Assembly (NCBI GenBank): GCA_004154925.1
Contig: QJNS01000752.1
Location: 62,001 to 126,000, forward strand
Direction of reading: 5' to 3'
Length of the DNA: 64,000 nucleotides
Source: Monosporascus cannonballus
Lineage: Eukaryota; Ascomycota; Sordariomycetes; Xylariales
The notes under the pieces are model-generated. The model had not been told where the DNA came from, did no database searches, and was given only the letters and a program-made list of their open reading frames with translations. Position 1 is the stretch's first letter. The number at the start of each line of letters is the position of its first letter. Made by a program: the position numbers and the translations under genes. This document shows, piece by piece, positions 23,301 to 37,044 of the stretch.

Positions 23301-26265
23301 GATTTACCGTTTTACGTAATTTGATTCCGAAATCTAATATCAATCGAGCGCCGTTAATCTCGCGGATAAATTGTTTAAGTATCTAAATTATATATGAAGA
23401 GAAATCGCGTATAAAAATGCAATATTTACATTATATAAAATATTCGTTCGTTATAAAATTTCCAAATAAATTTTAAATAGTAGAAATTTAAGTAATTACT
23501 TTCTACGTACAAAAAGCAAAAAATATTCTTTATATAATTGCAGAAACCTTTGGAAAAAAGAAAAAAACGAATTATATATCTCCCGAATTTATCGTTTGCA
23601 AATAATGATATAGATACGAATCGTAATAATAATATAATTAACGGTTAAATAACGGTAATTGCAAATTGCAACCGTATTTGATCGGATTTTAAGAATTTGG
23701 AAAGGATGAAATTAATATTAAGGTTATTATTTATAATTAATATGTTTTACGTTCCTTAGCGAAAAAATTGGCCAAAAACGAAACGGTATTATAATCAAAA
23801 ATTTCTTAACAGTTTTACGTTTAAGCTCGAAAATTACAAATTAAGAACTTAAATATTATCGAATTAATACAAATACCTAAACGCCAAGTCGAAATAAAAA
23901 ATATTTCTTAAATTTAAATAGAATCTTATATTATCGAAATAAAATTTTATTTCCGTTATAAGGCGTTTTACGAAAATAATTAATTAATTAGTATTATGAT
24001 AATTTAAAGGCAGAATATATAAGATATATTTATAAGTTAAAATTAATAACTAGAAAGTTTTATTCGAACAATATAGCGAACGATATCCGAAAATATATTT
24101 AATAATATTCGAATTACTAAGATATAATAAAAATACGCTTTGAACTATATAGATAATTATAAGTCTTGCCTTTATTTAAATAACCTTTTAAGAAATTTTA
24201 TTAAATTCTATTACGGGGCTTCCTAAAGGCTTAGGTTTAAACGGGCTAAAATACGACGTAATTCTGGTAATTATCGACCGCTTTACGAAACTAAGATTAT
24301 TTATCCTTACGGTTAAAACCTTAACTATAACCAAATTAACATAATTACTTTATAACGAGGTTAAATATAAATTTGATAAGTTAGTCGGAATTATTAACGA
24401 TAAAAATAAGTTAGTAATATGTTAATTTTAAGCAGAATTTTACAAAAAGTAAAAAATAAAACGGCAAATATTAACGATTTATTATTCGCGAATCGATAAA
24501 TAAACGGAACGTATTTATTAGGTTCTAAAATATTATTTCCGGAATTACGTTAAAAAATATTAAAATAATTAGATATAAACTTTTACGAAATACGAAATTC
24601 GTATATAATAATACGCAAAACGTATTTACCGGCCGTTTTCCGTTTGAAACCTTATATAGATATTATTTAAGGATAATAAAATATTTTTTTTATTAAGGTT
24701 TAAAAAATACCTACAAAAAATTAAAAAGGGTTTCGAAAAAATAACGGCTGTTCGTCGAATAATATACGAATATTAAAAAAAATAATAACAACCTAAAAAA
24801 AGTATTATGATTAACGTTATACGCCTATAGAATTCTAATTAGGGCAATAAGTAAGTTTATCAATTAAAATTTTTAAATTCAAAAATAAAAAGTTTGTATT
24901 TATTTATATCCGAGTTGCGATAAAAAACCAAATACGCTTTTAGACATATAAAATAATTTTTTTATTAAATTATAACGGATATACAATATATTCCCGGTAA
25001 CTTTATTAGAACCGTAATATAATCGGAAACCAGATAACGTTTAGATAATGTTATTAAACCTAATAAAGAAATAAGAAAAATAAGTAATAAAAAATATTAT
25101 CTGTCATCAAAATAATCGCGAATAACGTAAATATTTAATTAAATAGAAAGGTTAGCTCGCCAGGTATAATACGTAAAAATCTCGAACGTATTTCGAATGC
25201 GTAATCAAAATATTACAGTATTATAAAAAAATTAGATATATATATATAAAATAGGACGATCTGAAAATTACAAATAATAACAGCCGATCGGAAATTAATT
25301 GCTTAATAATTACAGAACCACAGAAAATAATTCCAAATAAAATTAAGATATTAACGTCGAAATATTACTTAATTACATAATTGTTTTTAAGTTTTTGACA
25401 AACAATTACATTGTTATATACCGATCGGAAACCGATAAGTAATATAAAAAAAGTCGAACTTTTCTTTCGAAAATAAAATTTTACGCTTAATTGTTAACTT
25501 TTGCGTTAATTAGCCTTTAATAAGCGTATTAGGGAAAATTAATATAGGAATATCGGAAAACAATCGAAAAATATACGATAGCAAAAAGCGGATATGCTTA
25601 TTAAATGTATTAAGCGTAAAATTCGAAACAAAAAACTTAAAAACGTTTTATTTTTACAAAAAATAAGGCCCAGACAACTAGAATATAATTTGTCACTAAT
25701 CGAAAATAAAGCGCCATCTCTAAAACGTTTAACGTATATAGGTTTGATAACAGTTTTGCCGGGGAGAACCGTTTTTCAATTATGATTATTAATAAGTATT
25801 AAAGTTTCGTCGAAATATCGGAAAACCGGCGAAAGATATTCGTAAGCGGAAAACGTAACGGTATAACGGCTTTCGAAAATCGCTTTACTTATAGGCGTAC
25901 CTTAAAATTACGTTTAATCCGAAATTAATTACGGAATAATAGGAAGAAAATGGTAATATTTACAAAAAGGATGTAAATTTGTAAACTCATAAAACGGTAT
26001 TAAAACTGGATTTTCACAGCTATAACGGACGATCGGAAATCGACTTCCGATATATTAAAAAAACGATATCCCTTAATAATAACCGCCTTAAGAACGAGTT
26101 TAGGTTTACGAAGGACATCAAGTTAACAACCGATCGCAATTACGTTAAAACGTTCGTATTAAGTACTCGCAGTACGAACTTTTTCGAATTCGTCGATTAG
26201 TTTCTAGTTATCGGTATCGAATTAAAAAACCGTTTAGACGGCATTTTTAAGGACGATCGAAATCA
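20368..26265 (+). mobile_element. Family-2 Ty3/gypsy copy A, main part
   Basis: The sequence resumes in register with copies B and C (ATCCGTTAACAAAA). Gag occupies about 20380-21500, protease follows (IPRFIGVNGAYIKYYKAY at about 21640), and RT is at about 22250-22700. At 22490-22610 RT reads TVIPFGL...YIYVIYLNNIKI, where the catalytic Asp-Asp pair has become Asn-Asn. RNase H and integrase follow to about 25150. After integrase there is a further conserved segment (25594-25785). The copy stops at 26265, where a family-1 LTR begins, and its 3' LTR is absent. Confidence 0.8.
25594..25785 (+). pseudogene. Conserved post-integrase segment of family 2
   Basis: The frame contains KRKIRNKKLKNVLF, LSLIENKAPSLKRLTYIG and LPGRTVFQL. 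Related nucleotide sequence lies at the same place in copy B (about 41710-41900) and copy C (about 63440-63630), all on the element's sense strand. It is therefore part of the ancestral element, either the end of pol or a small extra gene. I do not recognise the domain. Confidence 0.45.
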
Positions 26266-26660
26266 TATAACGGCTAGGGGGTTTAACCAACTATTAAACC
26301 CTAGTCGTACGGGTTTATATTGATAGGACTATCATAGGAAACTAAGCAATAAATACAATAACGTATTACGTTTTGTAATACCAAAGGTATTTTAAGTAAC
26401 GAACTATTACTATAAGCTGATATTATCTAAACTATGGGAATAATAAGCGTATATATTTTTATTTTGGCTTAAAGTATTTAAGCGGTTTAAACCGTTTCGC
26501 TCGTTAAGCCCTTTGAGTCTTTTGCCGGCTTAAAGGGCTTAAGATATTTTGCGCCTTAAAACCTTTAAGCTGGTTACGTAACGTCTTGGCTGGGGTCGGG
26601 TTTTATTTTTTTTGTGGGTCCGACCGTCCGCAAAATAACCAAGACCGTTAAGTCATAATA
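26266..26660 (-). repeat. Family-1 3' LTR, 395 bp
   Basis: On the minus strand it starts TATTATGACTTAACGG and ends CCTAGCCGTTATA. Its cassette (about 26465-26580) is built on TTTAAGCC/CTTAAAG-type units and differs from all other copies here. The polypurine tract lies immediately right of it on the plus strand, as TCTCTCCCTTTCC. Confidence 0.85.
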
Positions 26661-26819
26661 CGATCTCTCCCTTTCCAGAATTTTTATCCTTAAAAATGAA
26701 ATTATTTATTTATCCATTTTAATAAATAACCTTCCTTTTTTTATATGTATTTTATTTGGTTGCGTTCAAAAGTCTCGTTTTCGTGAACGTATTAACGTTT
26801 TTATTTTTTTAAAATATAA

Positions 26820-27330
26820 TAAATGTTTTGGTTTTAAGATGTTTTTTTTATTTTCGTTATAAAACAGAAGGTATAAAATGTAAGGTTATTCGGAATTCTT
26901 TAAAATATGTACGTTATATTTATTATAGCGGTCTCTATAATATTTTCGGTTCTTTAAAAGTTGAATATCAAAAGTTTCTAAAAAAATCATTTAAAACGTA
27001 AAAAAAAAGCAGATTTGCGAAATACTGCGAACGACTACTAACAAACTAAACTGTCTGCAAAAGAAAGGCGGCTATTTCGTCGCTATAGTATCGAAATATT
27101 TCGTCAAAATATTAAAAATGCGGAAGCTATAAAGGAATTTAAACGTTTCGAAAAAAAGCAGAAATAATTAAAGGTTATCGTTACAGCTGCCACGTTAACG
27201 CAAACCGCAGCCAACTGGCCCGACATCTCGGTTACTAACTGGTTAATTGTTAACTGGAACGCGTTCGTTATTATCGGTAGAAATTTTTTAACAAACGTTA
27301 AGCGCCAATAAAAGTCTTAACGAGTTCTCA
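26820..27330 (+). pseudogene. Antisense accessory frame of the minus-strand family-1 element
   Basis: From 26822 the plus strand reads VLVLRCFFYFRYKTEGIKCK, VIRNSLKYVRYIYYSGLYN and IFGSLKVEYQKFLKKSFK. The spacing suggests an original Cys-x2-Cys...Cys...Cys-x2-Cys...Cys-Asp layout in which several Cys codons (TGT/TGC) became Tyr (TAT). A second frame then gives LSAKERRLFRRYSIEIF and EAIKEFKRFEKKQK (about 27057-27165), a charged, coiled-coil-like stretch. It lies between pol and the 3' LTR on the opposite strand, the same place as the frame at 9862-10284. Function unknown. Confidence 0.4.
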
Positions 27331-30300
27331 AATATTTTCGGAATCCGGATGCTTTTTTGACTTGATTAAATACTAGGTAAATCCGTCTCGTTTCCGTATA
27401 TCGAATATACTTTTTACTTTATATACTTATTCCTTTTTTGCCTCTATATCGTTTAATTCTTTGCGTATTACATTAATATCTACCGTTAATTTAAATAAAG
27501 AAATATAGAAAACTGGATGGAATTTAACCTTGGATAAGAATTTCAAATAGTAATTATTTTCTAAGGTTTTTTGGAGATTTTGTATAAACCGATATATTTA
27601 AAGTCGAATATTTTGCTGGGTTTCTTTATTTAAATGTTTTTGGTAACGAAAAAAACTATTTTCCCCTTTTCAAAAGTTAATCCCTTGAATTCCTTTTGGT
27701 TATAATACTTACTTATTTGATTTTGTACGAATTTTAATTTTAATTTTATTTCTTAATATAATTATCGTAATTAATCCGACGTAAGAATTATTTTGATATG
27801 ATTTGGACTATTATTGCCTATTTTTTTTATAAATTCTAAAATAAAACCAAAGTTTACGTTCGCAGATATTATTTTAATATTTTCGTAATAGCTGATATTA
27901 TAAGTCAGTTATATAATTGGTAATATTTTAACCCAGTTATTTTATTTGTACTTAATGTAATATCGTAAATAGGTTTTTAAACTTTCGTTTGTTCGTTTGA
28001 TTTATTTATCAATTGATAATCTAAAGGCGTTAAATAATTTATGATTTAGGTCGATTTATATCACAAGACCTTGCCAAAATTTAAATGCAAATATTAATTT
28101 TTTATTTGAAATAATTTGCATTAATAATCCGTAAATGTTAAAATTGTATCTAAAAAATATATGCTATTTGTTCGGTATTTATATCATCGTAATATAATAA
28201 GAAATAAGAACATTTTGTAAATCGATCGACGATTACGAAAATACCATCGTAATATATTCTTGTAATTAAATCTTTTGATATACGAAGTTTAGTAATAAAG
28301 TTGAATATGACTAAATATCATAGTTATTTTACGACTGATAATAGATGTAATTTTTCGTATACTTTATGTTGTCGAGCTTTCGTTCTAGCGCAAATATCGC
28401 ATTACTATATAATCTTTTGTACAATTAATTCTATTTTAGGAAAAGAATATATGCGTTGAAGCCGTTTTAGAGTTTTATAGATTCCTATATATTTATATAG
28501 CTAATGTTCGTATATATCTCGGCCTAAATTCTTTTGATATTTTTCTAGGACTTATATTTTATCCATTATTTGGTTTTCTGGAAGACTGTTCTTATACTGC
28601 TGGATTTTTAATACGTATTGCTGGGCACCGCCCGAATTATCGCCATCTATCGCGGACGTAAATATTTTTCTGTAGTAATATCGAAAATTATATGGCTAAC
28701 CTTAAACAACTTCTTTTCGAAATTTGGTTGTTTATTTAAAGTATTAACTTTGTCCTTTTTTGAACGTTTTTTTATAAATAATAACAAAGTTAAAGTTCGC
28801 CAATTTTTTCGCATAACGAAGTTATTGTTTTGTAAATTCTCTAGTCGTAATAAAACTGATAGAATTTTAGTGATCCGTATAAACCTTAACCTAGTATAAA
28901 CTTCTCTTTAAAAAATGCCTAAATTCTCGAAATGCCATAATAATAACTATAAATTTCTTATTCGGAATGCCGTAATTAAGCTTGATTTCTTTTAATTTGT
29001 AAAAAATGAATGTAATAGGGTGTAATTTGCCTTAATTATTTCGTTATCTGATTACTGTATTTAATATATAATCCGAAATATCGGTTTTTACTTTAACGAA
29101 ACGTATTAAATTGTACATAATTAATATTAGTTCGCCGGTAATCCTAGTTTTAATATCTTAAAACGTTTTCTTTATTTCGAACGTTTACTTGAATTTTTTT
29201 TAAAGATTAATTAGAGGTATAGTTATTCTACTAAAGTTTCGAATAAATTTCGTATAATAATTAGCGAATCCAAAAAATGCCTGTACTTTCTTAACCGTAA
29301 TTGGCGTTTGTTATTTTATAACTATGGCGATTTTCTTAAGATCTATTCTAATATATCTTAAGGTAATAATATATCCTTGATATTTCAATTTTTGTACGTA
29401 GAATTGATTTTTTTTACGTTAACATGTAACCTTACGTCCTATCAAACTTAAAGAATTTTATAAACGTATCCTGTATATGTTTTTTCAGTTTTTTTAAAAA
29501 AATAAAAATATCGTCGAGATAGCAAATAACGAAAGTATCAAGGTATTTCCATAATATATAATTTATTATCCTTTATAAAATTACTGGTGCGTTCGTAAGT
29601 TCTATTAATATAATTAATATTTAAATACATTATATTTCGTTCTACAGGCTGTTTTCTATTCGTATTTTTCATTAATCCTAATAAAATTATATCCATTTCT
29701 AAGATTAAATACTGTGAATTATTTAATTCCGTAAAATCGGTTTGTTATTTACGTAATTAAAGGTAATGGCATTCGATTTTTAACAGTAATATTATTTCGT
29801 TGTCGATAATTAACCATAAGTCGTAATTTCTTACTTTTTTAAGTACAAAAAACTTTGGATATCCTATTAGTAATTTCGAAAATCAAATCTATCTTTTTTA
29901 TAACCGATTTTCTAAGTATTTTTAAAAGCGCATAATTCGTTTTCGCTAGAGTTATAAATAAGGTAAAACTTCGTCGAAAACCTTTCCTTAAAGATTATTT
30001 GATAATTTTATTTGCTATATTCTAATAATTTCGTATCAAACTTTTTTCTGAAAAGTTGCTTTTATCGGTAATATTGTAATAATATATTTATTGGATTCTT
30101 TAATTTCTACGATTATTATTTTAGATTATTATTTAATTACTTTAATTTTCTTTTAATAAAAATAATAATACATCGTATTTTTCTTTGAAACTTTTTTGTA
30201 CTTTATCCCTTCGAGTAATAAGGTTTTTATCGTATTTTTATGCCTGTATTTGTCGCCATTTTCGATTAAGTATTAAAATCTTAATTCTTTTTTTCTTTAT

Positions 30301-32700
30301 TCGTTAATGCAGTATAAGATGAACCTTATTTGGCCAATTTTTTTATTAATTAAGATTTCGTACTAACATATCTATAAAAATCCTAAGATTATATTATAAT
30401 TTCCAAATAAAACGATGTCGAAATTAATTATTTGATATTTCATTTAAATAAAAATCTCGAAATAAATAATTTTGCATATAATCTTCCTGTTACAGCAAGC
30501 GAATTACTGACCTTTGGCATTTGTTACGGTATAAGGTTTTAATTTATATCTTTGTAGTAGTTTAAGTTTATTGACAATATTTAATATAATATAATATCGA
30601 CCTAGAATTTCGCAATTTATTATTACGATATATTAATACGTTCCGATTCGTGTATCCAAAGTAATAAGGTTATTAACGGTTTTTATCGTTACGTTTAAAT
30701 CCTTTTTTGAAAATTTCTTCTAAATTTTCTAGGTTTCGTTATTTTGCGGCTTTGTTATAAATAACCTTTTTCTTTTAAATTTTATTCGAATTTGTTGAAC
30801 CTTATTTATACTTTTATATATAAGACGTCAAGCTGCAATATTTATTATTATTGCCGGCATAATATTCCTTAGAACTAAATTAATGACTTTTGATTTTGCT
30901 ATAATTTCGTTCCTTATTAAATAAACTCTTTTTTATAGTTTCGACCGTATTCTATTATACGTCGTACTAACTCTCGTTCTGAAGTTTTCCTGTAAACTAA
31001 TATATTTTTTCTTTAATAACCTTCTTTTTGTTAATATTTATAATAAATATTAACTGAAAATAGAAATTTATAATGGCTTTCTAGTAGTATTTCTTTACTA
31101 TATACTAAAGTAGCTCTTTTTTCGTTTAGTAATTATGTCATTTATAATAACAAAAACAGTTTTTTTGTAAGTATTATTTTCTTTCGAGCCAGCTTTTTGT
31201 TTCGGCCAATTAATAAATATCTTTTTGGGGCTATAAATCGAAAATATCGATACTATTATTTAATATTTTTATTATTTCCGATATAATTGGAAAATCGAAT
31301 TCTTTATAATATATACGACTAATATTTTCGTAAATATAGTATTTTTATTTTTTATAATCGGGATATTTTTGTTGTCGACAATGTATGGCATATATTTTGC
31401 CATATCGATCAGAGGTTTCGAAACAAATTTTTTCTATCTAATTCTAATATTCGCATAATTATTCTTAGAATTCTTCCTGTTATATTTACGATATTTATCG
31501 AATTAGCTTCCTCACTTCGCGTATTCCTTATTGGACTTTTTGCTATAAGGGGCCTGGTACGTATTTAGGCCAAATTATGTTAATAAGTTTATTTTCGTTT
31601 TTTTTTAATATTCTTTAGATTATCTTTCGGGTACGGATTTCCAGTTATCCTAACGGAGTTTCTTAGGTACCTTTTACCATGCCGCTTTATGTCCTATCCT
31701 GTTATAATTGAAATATTTAGTCTGGTTCCAGTTCTTTTTATAGATGGCCCCAGTTCCATAGATCTTGGTTCCGTATTGTAAAAAGTGTTGCTACGTCGAA
31801 AAACGTTAATATTAGCCGTATATCAGGGTTTATTATTATTTGTTCCTTTAGTATTTTTAATACGTTAAACATATTGCCGATCGTCGATTTTAATTACTAT
31901 AACGATATAATTGGATAAATAATTAGGACGATTAAGTTTAAAAATATTATTTGTACTTTTCTTTTCAAGCCGTCGAAAAACTTAGCTCTTAATATTTTTT
32001 ATCCTTAATTTAACTTAAAAATTAATTAAACGAACTTATTGCCGTAATTAGATATTAATCTTTTTTATCGTAATTACTAGATTTATATTTCGGCTTTTAT
32101 TTTTTTATTTATTATTTCGAAAGGCTCGTTAATTTTTATTTAAATTATTCGTAATTATTATAAATTTGTATTACTTTCGGGTTTCGTTTTTTAATTAATA
32201 AAACAATGTATTATTTTATAGCGGGCTTAAATTAAATAACTATATTTCTTATAAATTATTCGACTGCGAATTTAATGTGTATAATAAGCATGATTAATCG
32301 AATAGAAAAATACCCTAAATATACTTAATATTAAATTAAAACTAATTATTGTTTAATCGAAATTTTATTAAAAAGTTCTGGTTTAAGATGTTTAAAAACC
32401 TTTTTTAGTTTTCTGGTAAAATTTATCTAAATAATCTGGCTTATTTAAAAAAAAACTTTATTTCGGAATATTTTCTTTGCTTTAATTTTTTATAGACGGC
32501 TTAAAGAGACCTCGTAAAATCATTATTATCTTTCTTAAGCTAAAAAATATGTTCGTTTATAATATCTAGATATTAAAGAACTTTTTCGCGAAAAAGGCGA
32601 AATTGCTTTTTTTTCTTTTCGGATTTTGTTTCAGTGTTCGAATTATTAAGGACTTGGTAAATAGGGTGTCCGGGCTATTTGCCGGTAAACATAATATCGG
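27331..32700 (-). pseudogene. Family-1 gag-pol remnant (minus-strand copy)
   Basis: On the minus strand gag occupies about 32700-31000, protease is near 30700-30500, and RT is at 30000-29300 with an intact YLDDI. RNase H and integrase run to about 27700, and a chromodomain-like end to about 27340. The plus-strand frame at 28618-28899 is an antisense shadow of the RNase H region. Stops occur throughout. Confidence 0.7.
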
Positions 32701-32748
32701 CGATATTGTTGAAAATCTGACGATATAATTAAATAAAAACTTCTAATA

Positions 32749-33067
32749 CATAACGGCTAAACGGTTTAATTAATTATTAAACCTTAATTATACGAATTTA
32801 TAATAATATATATATCGTAAGATTTTAAGGAATAAATATAATAATATGTTACGTTTTATAATATCAAAAATATCTTAAGTAATAAAATATTATTATAAGC
32901 GAATATTATGTGAATTAAAGAAATATTAAATATATTATATTTGAGCGTAATTCTTATTAATCCTAGAATTTGCTAGACTCGCCAGCGATCCTCGCAATTA
33001 CGTAACTTGAAGCGTTCCTACTCTTTTCTAACCGTTTCTAGTCGTGTCAAGCAGTTGGGTTATGACA
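32749..33067 (-). repeat. Family-1 5' LTR with a divergent cassette, 319 bp
   Basis: The minus strand begins TGTCATAACCCAACTGC and ends in the shared GTTTAATAATTAATTAAACC/GCCGTTATG block. The cassette (about 32940-33050) shares no obvious sequence with the 3' LTR at 26266-26660 and has no tandem units. The sequence left of 32749 resembles the leader after 4274, which supports its role as a 5' LTR. Confidence 0.75.
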
Positions 33068-35318
33068 AAAATCGAAGTTCGTCAATTTTTTCGCATAACG
33101 AAATTATCGTCCTGTAAATTCCCTGGTTGTAATAAAACGGATAAAATTTTGATGATCCGTATAAACTTTTATCTAGTGTAAATTTCCCTTTAGGAAATGC
33201 CTAAACTCTTGAAAAGTTATAACAAGAGCCATAAATTTTTTATCTGGAATACCGTAATTAAACTCGGCTTCTTTTAACTTGTATTAAAAAATACAACAAG
33301 GTATAATTTGCCTTAATTATCTTGTTATCCGATTATTACGCTTAACGCGTAATCCGAAGTATCGGTTTTTAACTTAACGAAACGTATTAAATCGTATATA
33401 ATTAACATTAATTCGTTAATAATTGCATTTATAATATCCTGACACGCCTTTTTTATTTCGGGCGACTATTTAAATTCTTTTTTTGTAAGGTTAATTAAGA
33501 TTATAATTATTTTACTAAAATTCTCAATAAACTTTCTGTAGTAATTAGCGAACCTAAGAAATACCTGTACATTTTTAACCGTAATTAGCACCTGTTATTT
33601 TATAGCTGCAACAATCTTTTTAAGATTTATTCTAATATATCTCGGGATCATAATATATTCTAGATATTCCATTTTTTATATATATAATTATTTTTTTTTA
33701 CGTTAACAAGTAATTTTACGTCCTATAAAACTTGAAAAACTTTATAAACGTATTTTGTATATGTTTTTTTTCTTGCTAAAAAGATAAGAATATTATCAAA
33801 GTAATACAAATTAAAAATATATAGGTATTTTTGTAATACATAATTAATTATCCGTTAGAAAGTTACTTGTACGTTCGCAAATTCTATTAGTATAATTAAA
33901 TATTTAAATAGTTCGTATTTCGCCTTAAAGACTATTTTTTATTCGTACTCTTTCTTAATTCTGATAAAATTATATTTATCTTTAAGATCGAATATTATAA
34001 ATTATTTAGCTCCGTAAAATCGATTTTTTTTTTTTTACAATTAGAAGTCATAATATTCGATTCTTAACAGTAATATCGTTTAGTTTTCGATAATTAACCA
34101 TAACTCGTAGTTTTTCGTTTTTTTTAGTACGAAAAATATAAGGTACCTTACTAATAATTTCGAAAATCAAATCTATCTTTTTTGTAACCGATGTTCTAGG
34201 TATTCTCTGAAAGCGCGTAATTTGTTTCCGTTAAAGCTGTAAATAAGATAAAACTTTGTCGAAAATCCTTCTTTAAAAATTATTTCATAATTTTATTTAC
34301 CGTATTCAAATAATTTCGTATCAAATTTCTTTTTGAAAGGTTACTTATATCGGTGATATTATGGTAATATATTAATCAATTTTTTTAATCTTTAGGGCTG
34401 CCGTTTTAAATCGTTCTTTAAGTGCTTTAATTTCATTCTGATAATAATAATATATAAGGTAAACTTTACCTAGCTAATTCCTCTATTAAGTAAAATCCCG
34501 TACTAGCGTATCCATAATAATCTTAAAATCATATCGTAATTCCGAAATAGAACGCTATCGAAATTAACTATTTGGCGTCGTTTTTGGACAAAAATTTCGA
34601 AATAATTAATTTCGCGTATAACTTTGTTATTATTGTAAGCGAATTCCTGATCTTCGGCATTCGTCGCTATATAGGGTTTTAACTTATATCTCTTTAACAA
34701 TCTAAGCCCATTAACCATATCTAGTACAATATAATTTCCGCTTAAAGCTCCGTAATTTACTATTACGATGTATCAGTACGTTCCGATTCGTATATCTACA
34801 ATAATAAAGTTATTAATAATTCTTATTGTTACGTTCAAAATCTTTTTTGAGAATTTCTTTTAACTTCTTTAAGTTTCGTTATTCTGCAGTTTTTATAGAT
34901 AATTTTCTTTTTTAATTTTTATTCGAATTTGTCGAACTTTGTTTATATTTCTGTATATAACGCGTTAAGCTGCTATATTTGTCGTTATTGTCGGCGTACT
35001 GTTTTTTCGAACTGTATTAGTTGTTTTTGATTTTGCTATAATTTTTTTCCCTATAAGGTAAATTGTTTTCTTATAATTATAACCGTATCCCATTATATAT
35101 TCTATTAATTATCGTTCCAAAACTTGTCTATGAACTAACGGATTTCTTTTTTAATAACCTTTTTTTCGTTAAAATTTGTAATAAATGTTTATTAAAAATA
35201 AAAATATGTATCAAATTTTTAGTAATATTTTTCCATTATATGCTAGATTAACCTCTTTTCCGTTTGGTAATTATACGATTCGTAATAATAAAAAAAGTTT
35301 CCTACAAGCATTATTTTC
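33068..35318 (-). mobile_element. Truncated family-1 copy (protease to RNase H)
   Basis: From 33068 the sequence aligns with 28790 onward of the neighbouring element (shared TTCGCCAATTTTTTCGCATAACG, with RIP-type differences). It covers RNase H, RT and protease on the minus strand. The RT motif near 33800 reads YYFDNILI, so the catalytic pair is damaged. The protease-end segment at 34718-34503 (MVNGLRLLKRYKLKPYI) is uninterrupted. The left end is an LTR of another insertion and the right end is family-2 copy B, so both ends are missing. Confidence 0.75.
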
Positions 35319-36674
35319 TCTGAGAATACAGCCCCTATAAGGATAAGGCTGGTAGCCAACCAGCTACCGATCAGCCATCGGCCCATTTATTAATATAAAT
35401 CCACCATCTAGCAGCTAATAGGAAACGCCAGATAAAAGTAACCTAATATATTTACGTTTTGGAATCTACTTTACGATTCGTCGGCAATTACATTATCTTA
35501 ATATATAGCTATTTATTATCTTATAATATTTTATCTTTATTATAAAAAATAACGTAATAATTACTAGAAATAAAATTTGCCGATTATAAAACGAACTTAA
35601 ATTACCAGTCGAAAAGACCGCCGATCGGAACTTTACTGACGAATAATCGATTACAATACGGAAATAGGCGAAAAAGCGTATAACTAAACCTTAACGGGCA
35701 AAGGACTTTAATTTTCCAAATTTCGAATTACTTTATATATATAATATGGATACGTTCCGATAACAGTTAACTAAACGGTCGAAAAACGAATATAATCCAA
35801 CAACCGTGTTTCGGAATTCAAAATAAAAAAAGGTTAAACCTTTTAATAATAACCGGATTTTAAAAATTATCCGTTAACAAAAATGAATAATATTTGGAGT
35901 TATTCCGATAACTGGTCGAATAATAAATAATAATATAAGTTAAAAAAATAAAGCTTTATAAATTAATTACAATATTATCGTAAAAATTCAAAGTCGATAA
36001 ACGAATACCGCATTATAATTGCCCGAAAGTGTCCGAACGTACGTCAATTAAAAAGAATTTAAATAAAAATTATTACGGAAGTTTATGTCGAAAAATTAAG
36101 GCGAAATGCCTTTACTTATATTTAATAGACCATGAGCTATATAGACGTTTTTATTACGAACATTTAACAATTATACCGCGTTATAGTTAATTACTTTAAT
36201 TATAAAGAAAATTAAAAATGAAAAACTTATAGATTTTTATTAAAATAAGTTATGTAAATCCTAACCTTTTTGATAAAAAATATAAGAAATAATTTATAAA
36301 ATTGCGGTAACTATCCAATTAATCGTTATTAGATTTTTACGTTAAATAAAAGCTTTGATATTTATAAATTAATACCAGGATTACGAAATATCCTATTACA
36401 AAAACACGTTAAGTTAAAACGAATTAATAACGTGGTAAATAAGGCAAAACGTTATTAGAACGCTTAGAAAAAAGCGAAAAAAAAAATCGATTATTTTCCG
36501 CTAAAAGTATTAATAAGGATAAACGATTCCATTTTAACGCTTTCGAAAAAAAAGATTCCTGGAGCAAATTAAAGATACCGCGTAAGAATAATAAAGAGCG
36601 CGGGCGTTTTTATATTCGGAAGGCAGATAATCGCCGATTTAATTCCGATCGGAGTAAATCCGTATAACTTAATA

Positions 36675-37044
36675 TGTAACGACTAGGGGTTTAACCAACT
36701 ATTAAACCTTAGTCGTACGAGTTTATGTTGGGAGGAGTATCGTGGGAAACTGAGCAATAGATACAATAACGTGTCACGTCTCGTAATACCAAGGGTGCCT
36801 TGGGTAACGAATTGTTATTACAAGATGGTGCTATCTAGACTATGGAAATAACGAACGTATATATCTTTTCATGGATCCCGTTGGATCTCTTGGATCACTT
36901 CGGATCCATATCGGATAACTGCATGGATCCCGTTGGATTCCTTGGATCACTCCGGATCCATGTCACGTGGATTCGACCCACTTGGGTCCTGTTTCGGTCA
37001 CCAAGTGACCGTTTCCGAGACCCTCCCTTGGTTGGGTCATAACA
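36675..37044 (-). repeat. Solo family-1 LTR in copy B, TSD TAATA
   Basis: The LTR is 370 bp, starts TGTTATGACCCAACC on the minus strand and ends GACTAGTCGTTACA-like. TAATA flanks it exactly (36670-36674 and 37045-37049). Its cassette (about 36870-36965) holds two units of about 60 bp with CATGGATCCCGTTGGAT and TTGGATCACT. It keeps many CpA/TpG sites and is clearly less mutated than the surrounding copy B. Open frames at 36842-37115 lie in the cassette and are not genes. Confidence 0.88.

Larger units (their letters stand above)
26266..33067 (-). mobile_element. Family-1 Ty3/gypsy element with mismatched ends
   Basis: The minus strand reads 5' LTR (33067-32749), leader matching 4275 onward, gag, protease, RT, RNase H, integrase, chromodomain (about 27450-27340), antisense frame, polypurine tract and 3' LTR (26660-26266). 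RT keeps YLDTFVICYLDDIFI at 29550-29500. The 5-bp flanks differ (AATCA on the left, AAAAT on the right) and the two LTRs carry different internal cassettes. An intact insertion should match in both, so this looks like a recombinant of two insertions. Stops are abundant. Confidence 0.8.

Noticed and set aside
28618..28899. 93-codon plus-strand frame
   Set aside because: It is antisense to the RNase H region of the minus-strand family-1 element and lacks the Cys layout of the antisense accessory frame.
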